Shown: positions 48,814-57,724 of the stretch, in pieces
How the letters are laid out: every line of letters starts with the position of its first letter
Position numbering within the stretch: the stretch's first letter is position 1
DNA from: Micropruina sp.
GTDB taxonomy: Bacteria; Actinomycetota; Actinomycetes; Propionibacteriales; Propionibacteriaceae
Assembly (NCBI GenBank): GCA_016711205.1
Contig: JADJTM010000001.1
Location: 1,116,001-1,180,000, forward strand
Direction of reading: 5' to 3'
DNA length: 64,000 nucleotides
Notes under the pieces: generated by a model
Databases searched by the model: none
Told to the model about the DNA's origin: nothing
What the model saw: only the letters and a program-made list of their open reading frames with translations
Program-made: the position numbers and the translations under genes

Positions 48814-51678
48814 ATGAGCGAGACGCCGTACCGCTACACCGCCGACCTGGCCGGCCGGATCGAAACCGCCTGGCAGGACCGTTGGGAGGCCGAGGGCACC
48901 TTTCACGCGCCCAACCCCGCCGGGGTGTGGGCCGAGCCCGACCAGGTGGCCGGCCGCGACAAGCTGTTCGTGCTGGACATGTTTCCCTACCCCAGCGGCG
49001 CGGGGCTGCACGTCGGCCACCCGCTGGGCTACATCGGCACCGACACCTACGCCCGCTTTCAGCGCATGCTGGGCCGCAACGTGCTGCACGCCCTGGGCTA
49101 CGACGCGTTCGGCCTGCCCGCCGAGCAGTACGCGGTGCAGACCGGGCAGCACCCCCGGGTGACCACCGAGGCGAACGTCGCCAACATGCGCCGCCAGTTG
49201 CGCCGGCTGGGCCTGGCCCACGACGACCGCCGCAGCGTCGCCACCACCGACGTCGAGTTCTACCGGTGGACGCAGTGGATCTTTCTGCAGGTCTTCAACT
49301 CCTGGTACGACCACGACGCCGACAAGGCCCGGCCGATCAGCGAGCTGATCGACGAGTTCGCCAGCGGGGCCCGTCCGGTGCCGGCCGAGCGTCCGTGGGC
49401 CGAGCTGACCGCTGCCGAACAAGCCGCCGTCGTGGACGCCTTTCGGCTGGCCTACATCTCGCAGGCGCCGGTGAACTGGTGCCCCGGTTTGGGCACCGTG
49501 CTGGCCAACGAAGAGGTCACCGCCGAGGGCCGCTCCGACATCGGCAACTTCCCGGTGTTCAAGCGCAACATGAAGCAGTGGATGATGCGCATCACCGCCT
49601 ACTCCGACCGGCTGCTGGCCGACCTGGACCGGCTGGACTGGCCCGACAAGGTCAAGGCCATGCAGCGCAACTGGATCGGCCGCTCGACCGGCGCGTCGGT
49701 CACCTTCACGGTGGAGGGCCACGAGGCCGCCATCGAGGTCTTCACCACCCGGCCCGACACCCTGTTCGGCGCCACGTTCATGGTGCTGGCCCCCGAACAC
49801 CCGATCGTCGACGCCATCACCCCCGGCGAGAGTTCGTGGCCGACCGGCACCAAAGACGCCTGGACGGGCGGGGGTCCGTCCCCTTCGGAGGCGGTCACCG
49901 CCTACCGGGAGGCCGCAGGTCGCAAGACCGACCTGGAACGCCAGGAGAACAAGGACAAGTCCGGCGTCTTCACCGGCGCGTTCGCGATCAACCCGGTCAA
50001 CGGGGCCAAGCTGCCGATCTTCATCGCCGACTACGTGCTGCTGGGGTACGGCACGGGCGCCATCATGGCGGTGCCCGCCGAGGACGAGCGCGACTGGGAT
50101 TTTGCCAAGGCCTACGACCTGCCGATCATTCGCACCGTGCAGCCGTCCGAGGGTCACGACCCCGACAGCGCGTTCACCGGCGACGGGCCCACGATCAACT
50201 CGGCCAACGACGAGATCTCGCTGAACGGCCTGGGTATGGCCGAGGCCAAAAGGGCGATGATCGGCTGGCTGACCGCCAAGGGGCTGGGCGTCGAAACCGT
50301 CACCTACAAGCTGCGCGACTGGCTGTTCAGCCGGCAGCGCTACTGGGGCGAGCCGTTCCCGATCGTCTACGACGAGGGCGGCTACCCGATCGCGCTGCCC
50401 GAGTCGATGCTGCCGGTGACGCTGCCCGAGATCGACGACTACAGCCCGCAGGCGTTGGACCCCGACGACTCGACGTCGGAACCGCTGCCGCCGTTGGGAC
50501 GGGTCACCAACTGGGCCACCGTCGAACTGGATCTGGGCGACGGCCCGAAGACCTACCGCCGCGAACTGAACGTCATGCCGCAGTGGGCCGGCTCGTGCTG
50601 GTACGAGATGCGCTACCTGGATCCGGCCAACCCTGACCGTTTCGTTGACCGTGAGGTCGAGCGGTACTGGATGGGGCCGCGGGACGACGTCGACACCGGT
50701 GGCGCGGATCTGGCCGACACCGGTGGTGTCGACCTGTACGTGGGCGGCGTGGAGCACGCCGTGCTGCACCTGCTGTACGCCCGGTTCTGGCACAAGGTGC
50801 TGTTCGACCTGGGCCAGGTGAGCTCCGCTGAGCCGTTCCGGCGGTTGTACAACCAGGGCTACATCCAGGCCTACGCCTACCGCGATGCGCGCGGCCAGAC
50901 CGTGCCGGCCGACGAGGTCGAGGAGGTGGCCGGCGCCGACGGCGAGGCGCACTACATCTGGCAGGGCGAGGAGGTGCGCCGGGAGTACGGAAAGATGGGC
51001 AAGTCGTTGAAGAACATCGTCACTCCCGACGACATGTACGACTCCTACGGCGCCGACACGTTCCGGATCTACGAGATGGGCATGGGCCCGCTGGATCAGT
51101 CGAAACCGTGGGAGACCAGCGCCGTGGTCGGCTCCCAGCGCTTCCTGCAGCGGCTGTGGCGCAATGTGATCGACGAGGCCACCGGCGAGGTGCGGGTGGT
51201 GGACGCCCCGATGGACGCCGCGACCGAACGCGCCCTGCACAAGACCATCGACGCGGTTCGGCGCGACTATGACGCTCTGTCGTTCAACACCGCGATCGCC
51301 CGGCTGACCGAGTACAACAACGCCCTGACCAAGCTGAGCTCGGTGCCGCGGGAGGCGATCGAACCGATGCTGCTGATGGTGGCCCCGCTGACCCCGCACA
51401 TCGCCGAAGAGCTGTGGTCGCGGCTGGGTCATGCCCAGTCGTTGGCGTTCGAGCCGTTCCCGGTCGCGGACCCGGCGCTGATCGTGGATGACATGGTCAC
51501 CTGCGTGGTGCAGGTCAAGGGCAAGGTGCGCGCCCGGCTGGACGTGCCGGCCGACATCAGCGAGGACGACCTGCGCGAGCAGGCGTTGGCGGTGCCGCGG
51601 GTGATCGATGAGACGCCGAACGGGGTGCGCACGGTGATCGTCCGGGCGCCCAAACTGGTGAACGTCGTGCCTGCCTGA
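48814..51678 (+). CDS. leuS: leucine-tRNA ligase
   Basis: A 954-residue class I aminoacyl-tRNA synthetase. The HIGH-type motif is PYPSGAGLHVGHPLGY (about residues 57-72) and the KMSKS loop is YGKMGKSLKN (about residue 730). The editing CP1 domain includes TTRPDTLFGATFMVLAPEH and the catalytic-pocket Asp region PAEDERDWDFAKAY. The zinc/insertion domain and anticodon-binding helical bundle follow. The length is typical for actinobacteria. ATG 48814 has GAAGGAAG upstream. The transcript begins with a leucine leader and terminator, and a strong hairpin terminator follows the gene. Confidence 0.97.
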   Translation: MSETPYRYTADLAGRIETAWQDRWEAEGTFHAPNPAGVWAEPDQVAGRDKLFVLDMFPYPSGAGLHVGHPLGYIGTDTYARFQRMLGRNVLHALGYDAFGLPAEQYAVQTGQHPRVTTEANVANMRRQLRRLGLAHDDRRSVATTDVEFYRWTQWIFLQVFNSWYDHDADKARPISELIDEFASGARPVPAERPWAELTAAEQAAVVDAFRLAYISQAPVNWCPGLGTVLANEEVTAEGRSDIGNFPVFKRNMKQWMMRITAYSDRLLADLDRLDWPDKVKAMQRNWIGRSTGASVTFTVEGHEAAIEVFTTRPDTLFGATFMVLAPEHPIVDAITPGESSWPTGTKDAWTGGGPSPSEAVTAYREAAGRKTDLERQENKDKSGVFTGAFAINPVNGAKLPIFIADYVLLGYGTGAIMAVPAEDERDWDFAKAYDLPIIRTVQPSEGHDPDSAFTGDGPTINSANDEISLNGLGMAEAKRAMIGWLTAKGLGVETVTYKLRDWLFSRQRYWGEPFPIVYDEGGYPIALPESMLPVTLPEIDDYSPQALDPDDSTSEPLPPLGRVTNWATVELDLGDGPKTYRRELNVMPQWAGSCWYEMRYLDPANPDRFVDREVERYWMGPRDDVDTGGADLADTGGVDLYVGGVEHAVLHLLYARFWHKVLFDLGQVSSAEPFRRLYNQGYIQAYAYRDARGQTVPADEVEEVAGADGEAHYIWQGEEVRREYGKMGKSLKNIVTPDDMYDSYGADTFRIYEMGMGPLDQSKPWETSAVVGSQRFLQRLWRNVIDEATGEVRVVDAPMDAATERALHKTIDAVRRDYDALSFNTAIARLTEYNNALTKLSSVPREAIEPMLLMVAPLTPHIAEELWSRLGHAQSLAFEPFPVADPALIVDDMVTCVVQVKGKVRARLDVPADISEDDLREQALAVPRVIDETPNGVRTVIVRAPKLVNVVPA

Positions 51679-51698
51679 GCAGCCCATTCGTCGCCCGA

Positions 51699-51752
51699 GG
51701 GGTCTCGACAAGCTCAACCACCGCTGGTCGGTCGGGCCTGTCGAGACCCCTT
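51699..51752 (+). terminator. leuS terminator hairpin
   Basis: GGGGTCTCGACA (51699-51710) pairs perfectly with TGTCGAGACCCC (51739-51750), with a secondary hairpin in the 28-nt loop, followed by TTTGCTTT. The arm sequence belongs to a GGTCTCGACA-type repeat also seen at 3.7 and 30.9 kb. Confidence 0.75.
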
Positions 51753-51770
51753 TGCTTTCGAACCCCGATG

Positions 51771-51799
51771 TTGACCTTTCGATGATCCTCGCTTATTGT
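51771..51799 (+). promoter_or_regulatory. sigma-70-type promoter of the NlpC/P60 gene
   Basis: TTGACC (51771-51776), 17-bp spacer, TATTGT (51794-51799). The start would be near 51806, giving a 5' leader of about 70 nt before ATG 51879. Confidence 0.65.
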
Positions 51800-51878
51800 C
51801 CTCTCAGCTTCACCTCAGGTTCTGCTCATCTGGCTCTCAGCCGAGTCATGCAATGAGCGCATTCACGGAGGACTCTCA

Positions 51879-52475
51879 ATGCCCGCTCGCCCGTTCGCCC
51901 GCTCCGCCGCCTTGGCCGCGTGCGCGTCGCTCGTCTTCTCGTTGGCCCCGGTAGTGCTGCCGGCCGTCGCGGACGAGGTGGCGCCGCCCACCGCCACCGA
52001 GCCGACTCCGGCGCCCACGCCGTCCACGACCGTTCCCACGCCGACGACACCGACCACGCCGACGACGCCCACCAAGCCGGCCAAGAAGAAGCTCACCAAG
52101 AAGCAGAAGGCAAAGGCCAAGGCCGCCAAGGCCGCCAAGGCCGCGATCGCCAAGGTGAAGAAGGGCCAGTACGTGCGCGGCCGCTCGGGCCCCAACTCCT
52201 TCGACTGCTCCGGCCTGATGGTCTACGCCTACCGCAAGATCGGCATCAAGCTGTCGCACTCCTCGCGTGCACTGTCGACGCGCGGCAAGAAGATCTCGAA
52301 GAAGAACCTGCAGGTCGGTGACCTGGTCTTCTTCTACACCCCCGTGCACCACGTCGGTATGTACATCGGCGGCGGCAAGTTCGTCCACGCCCGCAACCCC
52401 AAGGACGATCTCGAGATCACCAAGCTCAGCAAGTACCCGCACTATCGCTGGGCACGCCGCATTCTGAAGTTCTGA
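51879..52475 (+). CDS. secreted NlpC/P60 peptidoglycan endopeptidase
   Basis: A 198-residue C40 cysteine peptidase. The signal peptide ends near PVVLPAVADE. A Thr/Pro-rich linker (TPTTPTTPTTPTKPAKK) and a Lys/Ala-rich stretch (KKLTKKQKAKAKAAKAAKAA) follow, then the catalytic domain with Cys in SFDCSGLMVYAYRKIG, His in HHVGMYIGGGKFVHA and RNPKDD after it. It cleaves peptide stems in the cell wall; the Lys-rich segment probably binds wall polymers or DNA-like polyanions. ATG 51879 has CGGAGGA upstream. Monocistronic between a promoter and a terminator. Confidence 0.92.
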   Translation: MPARPFARSAALAACASLVFSLAPVVLPAVADEVAPPTATEPTPAPTPSTTVPTPTTPTTPTTPTKPAKKKLTKKQKAKAKAAKAAKAAIAKVKKGQYVRGRSGPNSFDCSGLMVYAYRKIGIKLSHSSRALSTRGKKISKKNLQVGDLVFFYTPVHHVGMYIGGGKFVHARNPKDDLEITKLSKYPHYRWARRILKF

Positions 52476-52517
52476 TTCGTCCCCCCGACCGACGCTCTCC
52501 CCCGGGCGTCGGCAGCA

Positions 52518-52561
52518 GCGAGGAGGATCGTACATCGCAGTCGATGTTCGATCCTCCTCGC
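52518..52561. terminator. bidirectional terminator hairpin
   Basis: 13 bp (52518-52530 with 52549-52561), one T-T mismatch, then 6 bp (52532-52537 with 52542-52547) around a CAGT loop. It sits between the convergent NlpC and GMC genes. TTGTTG follows on the plus strand. Confidence 0.75.
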
Positions 52562-52584
52562 TTGTTGCGCCTGATTCGACCCGG

Positions 52585-54150
52585 CTACAGGTTGCCCGCC
52601 GCCAGTTCGGAGGCGATGTGGTCGGCCTGGCGAATGGCCAGCGCCACGATGGTCAACGTGGGGTTGGCCGCGGCGCCGGTGGTCATCACCGACCCGTCAC
52701 TGACGAACAGGCCCGGCACGTCGTGCGCCTGACCCCAGCGGTCGACCACCCCGTCCTCGGGCTTCTCGCTCATCCGGCAGGTGCCGAGGTTGTGCGTGGC
52801 GGGGTAGGGCGGGGTGTGGTGCACGCCGAGCGCGCCGACCGATTCGTACAGCGCATCGGCCTGCGCGTAGCCGTGGTTGCGCATCGCCACGTCGTTGGGG
52901 TGGTCGTCGAAGTTGACGTTGGGCACCGGCAGCCCGTGCTGGTCCTTGACCTCGTCGTGCAGGGTGATCCGGTTGGACTCCTGCGGCATGTCCTCGCCCA
53001 CGATCCACATGCCGGCCGTGTTGCGGTAGGCGTCGAGCTTCTCGGTGAACGACCGGCCCCACTCCCCCGGCTCGACGAAGGCGGCCAGGAACGCCGGGCC
53101 CAACGACAGCGTCTCCAGGTAGTAGCCGCCGGCGAATCCGCGACTGGTGTCGAGCTTGGCCTCATCAGCGATGATGCCGGCCATGGTCTCGCCCCGGTAC
53201 ATGTGCACCGGCTTGTCGAACCGGGCGTAGGCCGAACCGGTCATGTGGCGCATGTAGTTGCGGCCCACCTGGCCCGAGCTGTTCGCCAGGCCGTCGGGGT
53301 GCAGCGAGCTGGCGCTGAGCAGCAGCAGCCGCGGCGACTCGATCGAGTTGCCGGCCAGGCAGACGATGCGCGCGGCCTGCTTGTGCAGGTTGCCGGACGC
53401 GTCGAGGTACTCCACACCGTTGGCCTTGCCGGCGTCGTCGTGGGTGATCCTGACCGCGTGGCATTCCGGCCGGAGGTCGAGCTTGCCGGTCTCGAGTGCC
53501 CGGGGGATCTCGCGCACCGCGGTCGACCACTTCGAGCGGTTCTTGTCGCCCTGAAAGTTGAACCCGTCCTGAATCGAGGCCGGACGTCCGTCGTAGGGCT
53601 CGGCGTTCGTGCCGTAGGGCCCGGTGGCGTAGTAGCGGTAGCCGATCCGTTCGGCGCCGTTGGCGAACACCTTGTAGTTGTTGTTGGCCGGCAGGGGCGG
53701 GCGTCCGTGCCGGTGCGTCGAGCCGATCGCCTTCTCGGCCGCGTCGTACCAGGGCGCCATCTCGTCGGCGTCGATCGGCCAGTCGAGCAGGTTGGCCCCC
53801 TCGATCGGGCCGTAGTGGGAGCGGGCCTTCCACTCGTGCGCCATGAACCGGGGGGTGGCGCCCGACCAGTGCGTGGTGGTGCCTCCGACGGCCTTGACGA
53901 TCCAGGCCGGTAGGTTCGGAAAGTCCTTGGTGATCCGGTACGAGCCGCTGGTGGTGCGCATGTCGAGCCACGCCATCTGCGCGAAGGCGGCCCACTCGTC
54001 GTTCTCCCAGTCCTCGGGGGTGAGGTCGCGGCCGGCCTCGAGCACCACGCAGGGGATACCCTTCTTCGTCAGCTCGTAGGCGAGCGTGCCGCCTCCGGCA
54101 CCGGAACCGATGATGACCACCGCCGGGTCGTCGTGTGCGATCGCAACCAT
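52585..54150 (-). CDS. GMC-family FAD oxidoreductase
   Basis: A 521-residue flavoprotein of the glucose-methanol-choline type. FAD binding is shown by VVIIGSGAGGGTLAYELTKK with VVLEAGRD, then GGTTTHWSGATPRF, and the C-terminal VSDGSVMTTGAAANPTLTIV. The catalytic pair region is HTPPYPATHNLGTCRMS. The closest kind are sugar/gluconate dehydrogenases whose partner is a small gluconate 2-dehydrogenase subunit 3-like protein, encoded 1 nt upstream. The substrate is probably a sugar or polyol. No Tat signal is visible on this subunit. Confidence 0.9.
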   Translation of the reverse strand: MVAIAHDDPAVVIIGSGAGGGTLAYELTKKGIPCVVLEAGRDLTPEDWENDEWAAFAQMAWLDMRTTSGSYRITKDFPNLPAWIVKAVGGTTTHWSGATPRFMAHEWKARSHYGPIEGANLLDWPIDADEMAPWYDAAEKAIGSTHRHGRPPLPANNNYKVFANGAERIGYRYYATGPYGTNAEPYDGRPASIQDGFNFQGDKNRSKWSTAVREIPRALETGKLDLRPECHAVRITHDDAGKANGVEYLDASGNLHKQAARIVCLAGNSIESPRLLLLSASSLHPDGLANSSGQVGRNYMRHMTGSAYARFDKPVHMYRGETMAGIIADEAKLDTSRGFAGGYYLETLSLGPAFLAAFVEPGEWGRSFTEKLDAYRNTAGMWIVGEDMPQESNRITLHDEVKDQHGLPVPNVNFDDHPNDVAMRNHGYAQADALYESVGALGVHHTPPYPATHNLGTCRMSEKPEDGVVDRWGQAHDVPGLFVSDGSVMTTGAAANPTLTIVALAIRQADHIASELAAGNL

Positions 54151-54151
54151 G

Positions 54152-54655
54152 TCAGGCCTCCTTCACGATTTCGACGCGCGGTTCGCCGTCGTATTCCTCG
54201 ATGCGTGGATCGGGCAGCCAGTCGAGGTCGTTGAAGCCGCGGTGCAGGTACCCGCCCTTCTCGAACGAACTGCCTTCGTAGCCGAGCAGGTTCCAGACCT
54301 CGTGGTCGTCGTAGAGGGCGACCACGGTGGTGGAGTGCACGAGCCGGAAGAAGGGCTCCTCCTGCACCGCCTCGAGCTTGGCGGTGACCGCGTCATCGTC
54401 CAGCCCGTCGAGGTCGCCCAGGGCGTCCAGTCCGGCGCCGAGAACACCCTCGGCATCGGCCTGCTGCACGGCCGCGGACGTGCGTTCGTAGGGACCGTCC
54501 GGGAAGGACGGATGCGGGTAGGCGACCCGCAGCACGCGGAACAGCGTCGCCTGCTGCGCTTCGGTCAGCGGCTCGGGGGCGCCGCTGGTTTCGGGATCGG
54601 TGTTGTCGAGTTGCAGCTCTTCGGGCTCCAACTGGTCGTTCTGGACGTCGGTCAC
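54152..54655 (-). CDS. gluconate 2-dehydrogenase subunit 3-like protein
   Basis: A 167-residue protein; VTDVQNDQLEPEELQLDNTD is followed by EPLTEAQQATLFRVLRVAYP, DGLDDDAVTAKLEAVQEEPF and FFRLVHSTTVVALYDDHEVW, NLLGYEGSSFEKGGYLHRGF, the usual pattern of this small subunit. It forms a complex with the adjacent GMC oxidoreductase. GTG 54655 has AAGGAGG upstream, so it is preferred to the longer frame to 54730. A Tat signal, common in relatives, is lacking. Confidence 0.85.
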   Translation of the reverse strand: MTDVQNDQLEPEELQLDNTDPETSGAPEPLTEAQQATLFRVLRVAYPHPSFPDGPYERTSAAVQQADAEGVLGAGLDALGDLDGLDDDAVTAKLEAVQEEPFFRLVHSTTVVALYDDHEVWNLLGYEGSSFEKGGYLHRGFNDLDWLPDPRIEEYDGEPRVEIVKEA

Positions 54656-54831
54656 GCCCGCCTCCTTCACGTCATCGGGATACGCCGTCGTCGGCGTGAG
54701 GCCTGCAGGGAGGCTAGGCAGCAATCCCAAGGCAGGAAAGCGGGGTTCTCATCGGCTGAGAACCCTGCTCACAGGGGCGATCGGGCAGGTGCGAGCGGCG
54801 CCTGCGACCGGCGGGCTGGGCCAGACGCCGG

Positions 54832-55593
54832 TCAGGCTCCGCGCAGGAGTTCGCTGACCCGGCGGGCCACCTGGCGGAGCCTGGCCTCGATGATGGATTC
54901 GCGTCCGGCCAGGCGCTGGGGCTGACCCGAGACGGCCACGGCACCCAGCAGTGCCACGTCGGCGCCGCGCACCGGCACGGCGGCACAGCCGAAGCCGGGC
55001 ACGAACTCCTCGCGTTCCCAGGCGATGCCGCGCAGGGCCACGCCGCGCAAGTCGCAGTCGAGTTCGTCGCGATCGGTGAGCGTGTTGGCGGTCAGTGCGC
55101 GCATGCCGTGCCGGTCCAGGTACAGGTTGCGACCGCTCGCGTCCTGCTCGGCCAACAGAATCTTGCCGAAGGCGGTTGCGTGCGGCACGTCGTGAAAGCC
55201 GAAGTGCATGGCGGGCAGGCGTGGGCACTCGGGTGAGTCGACCACGTGCACGATGACCAGCTCGGCACCGCGCAGCACGGTCAGGTAGGCGGCCAGGCCG
55301 GTGTCTTCGTGCAGCCGGGTGATCTCGCGGGCCACCGGACGTGACATGCCGACCTGACGGTGCAGCGACTGGCCGAGCGAATGCAGCTTGTGGCCGAGTT
55401 CGTAGCGGCTCTCGGCACGAATGTGCACCAGGTAGTCGCTGGCGACCAGTGAGTTGGCGATGCGGTACACGGTGGGCAGGGGCAGATCGAGCGAGCGGGC
55501 GATCTCTTTGGCGCTGGCCCCGCCCCGTTCGGCCACCACCTCCAGCACCATCAGCGACCGCTCCACGGGGCCCTTCGGCGACTCTGCCTGCAC
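54832..55593 (-). CDS. IclR-family transcriptional regulator
   Basis: A 253-residue regulator. The N-terminal winged HTH reads VERSLMVLEVVAERGGASAK, EIARSLDLPLPTVYRIANSL; the C-terminal effector domain includes RYELGHKLHSLGQSL, ARLPAMHFGFHDVPHATAFG-like LPAMHFGFHDVPHATAFGKI and GFGCAAVPVRGADVALLGAV. It starts at GTG 55593. It is on the same strand as, and upstream of, the GMC operon (177-bp gap), so control of that operon is a reasonable guess. The effector is unknown. Confidence 0.88.
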   Translation of the reverse strand: MQAESPKGPVERSLMVLEVVAERGGASAKEIARSLDLPLPTVYRIANSLVASDYLVHIRAESRYELGHKLHSLGQSLHRQVGMSRPVAREITRLHEDTGLAAYLTVLRGAELVIVHVVDSPECPRLPAMHFGFHDVPHATAFGKILLAEQDASGRNLYLDRHGMRALTANTLTDRDELDCDLRGVALRGIAWEREEFVPGFGCAAVPVRGADVALLGAVAVSGQPQRLAGRESIIEARLRQVARRVSELLRGA

Positions 55594-55676
55594 CCGACCA
55601 TCTTTACCCGATTCTCAGCCACAGACAAAGGCTCGGCATCGTCGCCGCTCGGCGGAGCTCCCCGGTCCGGCGTTGC

Positions 55677-56885
55677 TCAGTCCAGCAGGTCGCGAACCAC
55701 CGCGTCAGCGAGCAGGCGACCCTTCAGGGTGAGCTCCATGCGCTGCTCGTCCACGTGCACCAACCCGTGCGCCACCAGGCCCGCCACCCGCCCCTGCTCG
55801 GACGGGGTCAGCACGTCGAGGGCCAGCCCCTCGGCCAGGCGGGATTCCAGCAGTACCCGCTCGACCCGGCGGTCTTCGGCAGTCAGCACCTCGCGCGCCG
55901 CCGCCGGACTGCGGCCCTGCTCCAGCGCGGTGCTGTAGCTGCGGGGGTGCTTGACGTTCCACCAGCGCACGCCGCCCACGTGCGAATGCGCCCCCGGCCC
56001 AAGACCCCACCACGGCGCACCCCGCCAGTAGGCCAGGTTGTGCCGGCACGCGTGCCCGGGGCGGCTCCAGTTGCTCAGTTCGTACCAATCCAGACCGGAC
56101 GAGGTGAGCACCGCCTCGGCCGCCTCGTAGAAGTCGGCCTGGTCGTCATCCACCGGTGCCGGCACCTCGCCGCGCCGGATCTGGGCCGCGAGCCGGGTGC
56201 CGTCCTCGACGATCAGCGCGTAGGCCGACACGTGATCGGGCTCGCAGGCCAGTGCGGCCTCCAATGAGGCCCGCCAGTCGTCCAGGGACTCGCCGGGGGT
56301 GCCGTAGATCAGGTCGAGGCTGACCGAGCCGAACCCGGCGGCCCGCGCCCAGCGCACTACGTCGGGCACCCGGCCCGGGGTGTGGCGCCGTTCGAGTACC
56401 CGCAGCACGTGCGGACGAGCCGACTGCATGCCGAACGAAATGCGGTTGAATCCGCCTTCGGCCAGTGCAGCCAGGTAGGGCAGGTCCACCGACTCGGGGT
56501 TGCATTCGGTGGTCACCTCGGCCTGCGGTGCGAGGTCGAAGCGATCCCGGACGGCGCTCAGCAGGCCGACCAGTTCGGCAGCGGTGAGCAACGTGGGCGT
56601 GCCGCCCCCGACGAACACCGTGTCCACACCGCGACGGCCCAGTACGCGGGCGGCCAGCTCGATCTCGGCGTGGGCGGCCGCCAGGTAGGCGTCGCGCGAC
56701 GAGCCGGACGCTGACCCCAGTTCGGCAGCGGTGTAGGTGTTGAAGTCGCAGTAGCCGCAGCGGGTGGCGCAGAAGGGCACGTGCAGGTAGAGCGAGATCG
56801 GTCCGTCACCCAGCTCGGCCAGCGCGGCTGCGGGAAGCGAACCGTCGTGCGGCGCCGGTTCTCCCGAGGGCAGCGCCGACGGCAT
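55677..56885 (-). CDS. hemW: radical SAM haem chaperone HemW
   Basis: A 402-residue radical SAM protein. The cluster motif is PFCATRCGYCDFNTY (CxxxCxxC, about residues 39-46), and a further Cys/Phe residue follows as in HemW. GGGTPTLLTAAEL, FNRISFGMQSARPHVLRVLE and LIYGTPGESLDDWRASLEAA are family features, and the C-terminal HemN domain includes CRHNLAYWRGAPWWGLGPGAHS. It binds haem and delivers it to haem proteins; it is not a coproporphyrinogen oxidase. The start overlaps the phosphorylase stop (TGATG). Confidence 0.93.
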   Translation of the reverse strand: MPSALPSGEPAPHDGSLPAAALAELGDGPISLYLHVPFCATRCGYCDFNTYTAAELGSASGSSRDAYLAAAHAEIELAARVLGRRGVDTVFVGGGTPTLLTAAELVGLLSAVRDRFDLAPQAEVTTECNPESVDLPYLAALAEGGFNRISFGMQSARPHVLRVLERRHTPGRVPDVVRWARAAGFGSVSLDLIYGTPGESLDDWRASLEAALACEPDHVSAYALIVEDGTRLAAQIRRGEVPAPVDDDQADFYEAAEAVLTSSGLDWYELSNWSRPGHACRHNLAYWRGAPWWGLGPGAHSHVGGVRWWNVKHPRSYSTALEQGRSPAAAREVLTAEDRRVERVLLESRLAEGLALDVLTPSEQGRVAGLVAHGLVHVDEQRMELTLKGRLLADAVVRDLLD

Positions 56886-57691
56886 CAGGGCAGGGCGAAC
56901 GGCAACGGCATGCCGTCCAGCACCCGGCGGCAGGCGCAGGTGGCGGTGTCGTCCGGTTCGGGTTCGGGCAGGGCGCCGACCACGTCGAGCAGCATCGTCT
57001 TGAGACGTTCAATGTTGCCGGCGAAGACCCGCAACACCTCGGCGTGCGACACGCCCGGGCCCTCGACGCCGGCGTCGGCGTCGGTCACCATGCACACGGT
57101 GCTGAAGCACATCGCCAGATCGCGCGCGATGGACGCCTCCGGCATTCCGGTCATGCCGACCACCGTCCAACCCGCCGCCGCATGCCACTGCGACTCGGCG
57201 CGGCTCGAGAAGCGCGGCCCATTGATCACCACCAGCGTGCCGCCGTCGACCGCCTGCTCGGCGGCGCCGAGCAGGGCGGCCCGGCCGCGCGGGCAGTACG
57301 GGTCGGCGAACGAGGTGTGCACCACGGGACCGATTGCGTCCCAGATGGTGTGCGCGCGTCCCCAGGTGCGGTCGACCACCTGATCGGGCACCACGAAGGT
57401 GCCCGGCGCCAGTTCGGCCTTGAGCCCACCGACCGCGCACGGTGCCAGCACCTGCCGCACGCCGACCGAGCGCAGCGCCCACAGGTTGGCCCGGTAGTTC
57501 ACCCGGTGCGGCGGCAACTGGTGCTGCTCGCCGTGCCGGGGCAGGAAGGCGACCCGCCGTCCGTTCACCTCACCGAGCGCCAGCGGCGCGCTCGGTTCGC
57601 CGAAGGGGGTGTCGACCTCCACCCGTTCGATGTCGCTGAGGAACGAGTAGAAGCCCGAACCGCCGATGATGCCGATGTCTGCCTGCTGCAC
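56885..57691 (-). CDS. S-methyl-5'-thioadenosine/purine nucleoside phosphorylase
   Basis: A 268-residue MTAP-type phosphorylase that splits methylthioadenosine or a 6-oxopurine nucleoside with phosphate. It has IGIIGGSGFYSF, FLPRHGEQHQLPPHRVNYRA, VINGPRFSSRAESQWHAAAG and MTGMPEASIARDLAMCFSTV, all family motifs. Cys residues near the end (CACRR) are common in the group. GTG 57691 has TAGAGT 6 nt upstream, so the phosphorylase-hemW message is probably leaderless. The exact substrate (MTA or inosine/guanosine) is not decided by eye. Confidence 0.9.
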   Translation of the reverse strand: MQQADIGIIGGSGFYSFLSDIERVEVDTPFGEPSAPLALGEVNGRRVAFLPRHGEQHQLPPHRVNYRANLWALRSVGVRQVLAPCAVGGLKAELAPGTFVVPDQVVDRTWGRAHTIWDAIGPVVHTSFADPYCPRGRAALLGAAEQAVDGGTLVVINGPRFSSRAESQWHAAAGWTVVGMTGMPEASIARDLAMCFSTVCMVTDADAGVEGPGVSHAEVLRVFAGNIERLKTMLLDVVGALPEPEPDDTATCACRRVLDGMPLPFALP

Positions 57692-57724
57692 GCGCCCACT
57701 CTAGGGGACGGTCGCTCACGTGGC

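Noticed and set aside
48757..51717. 986-codon open frame on the minus strand
   Set aside because: Shadow of leuS, which has complete class I synthetase motifs.
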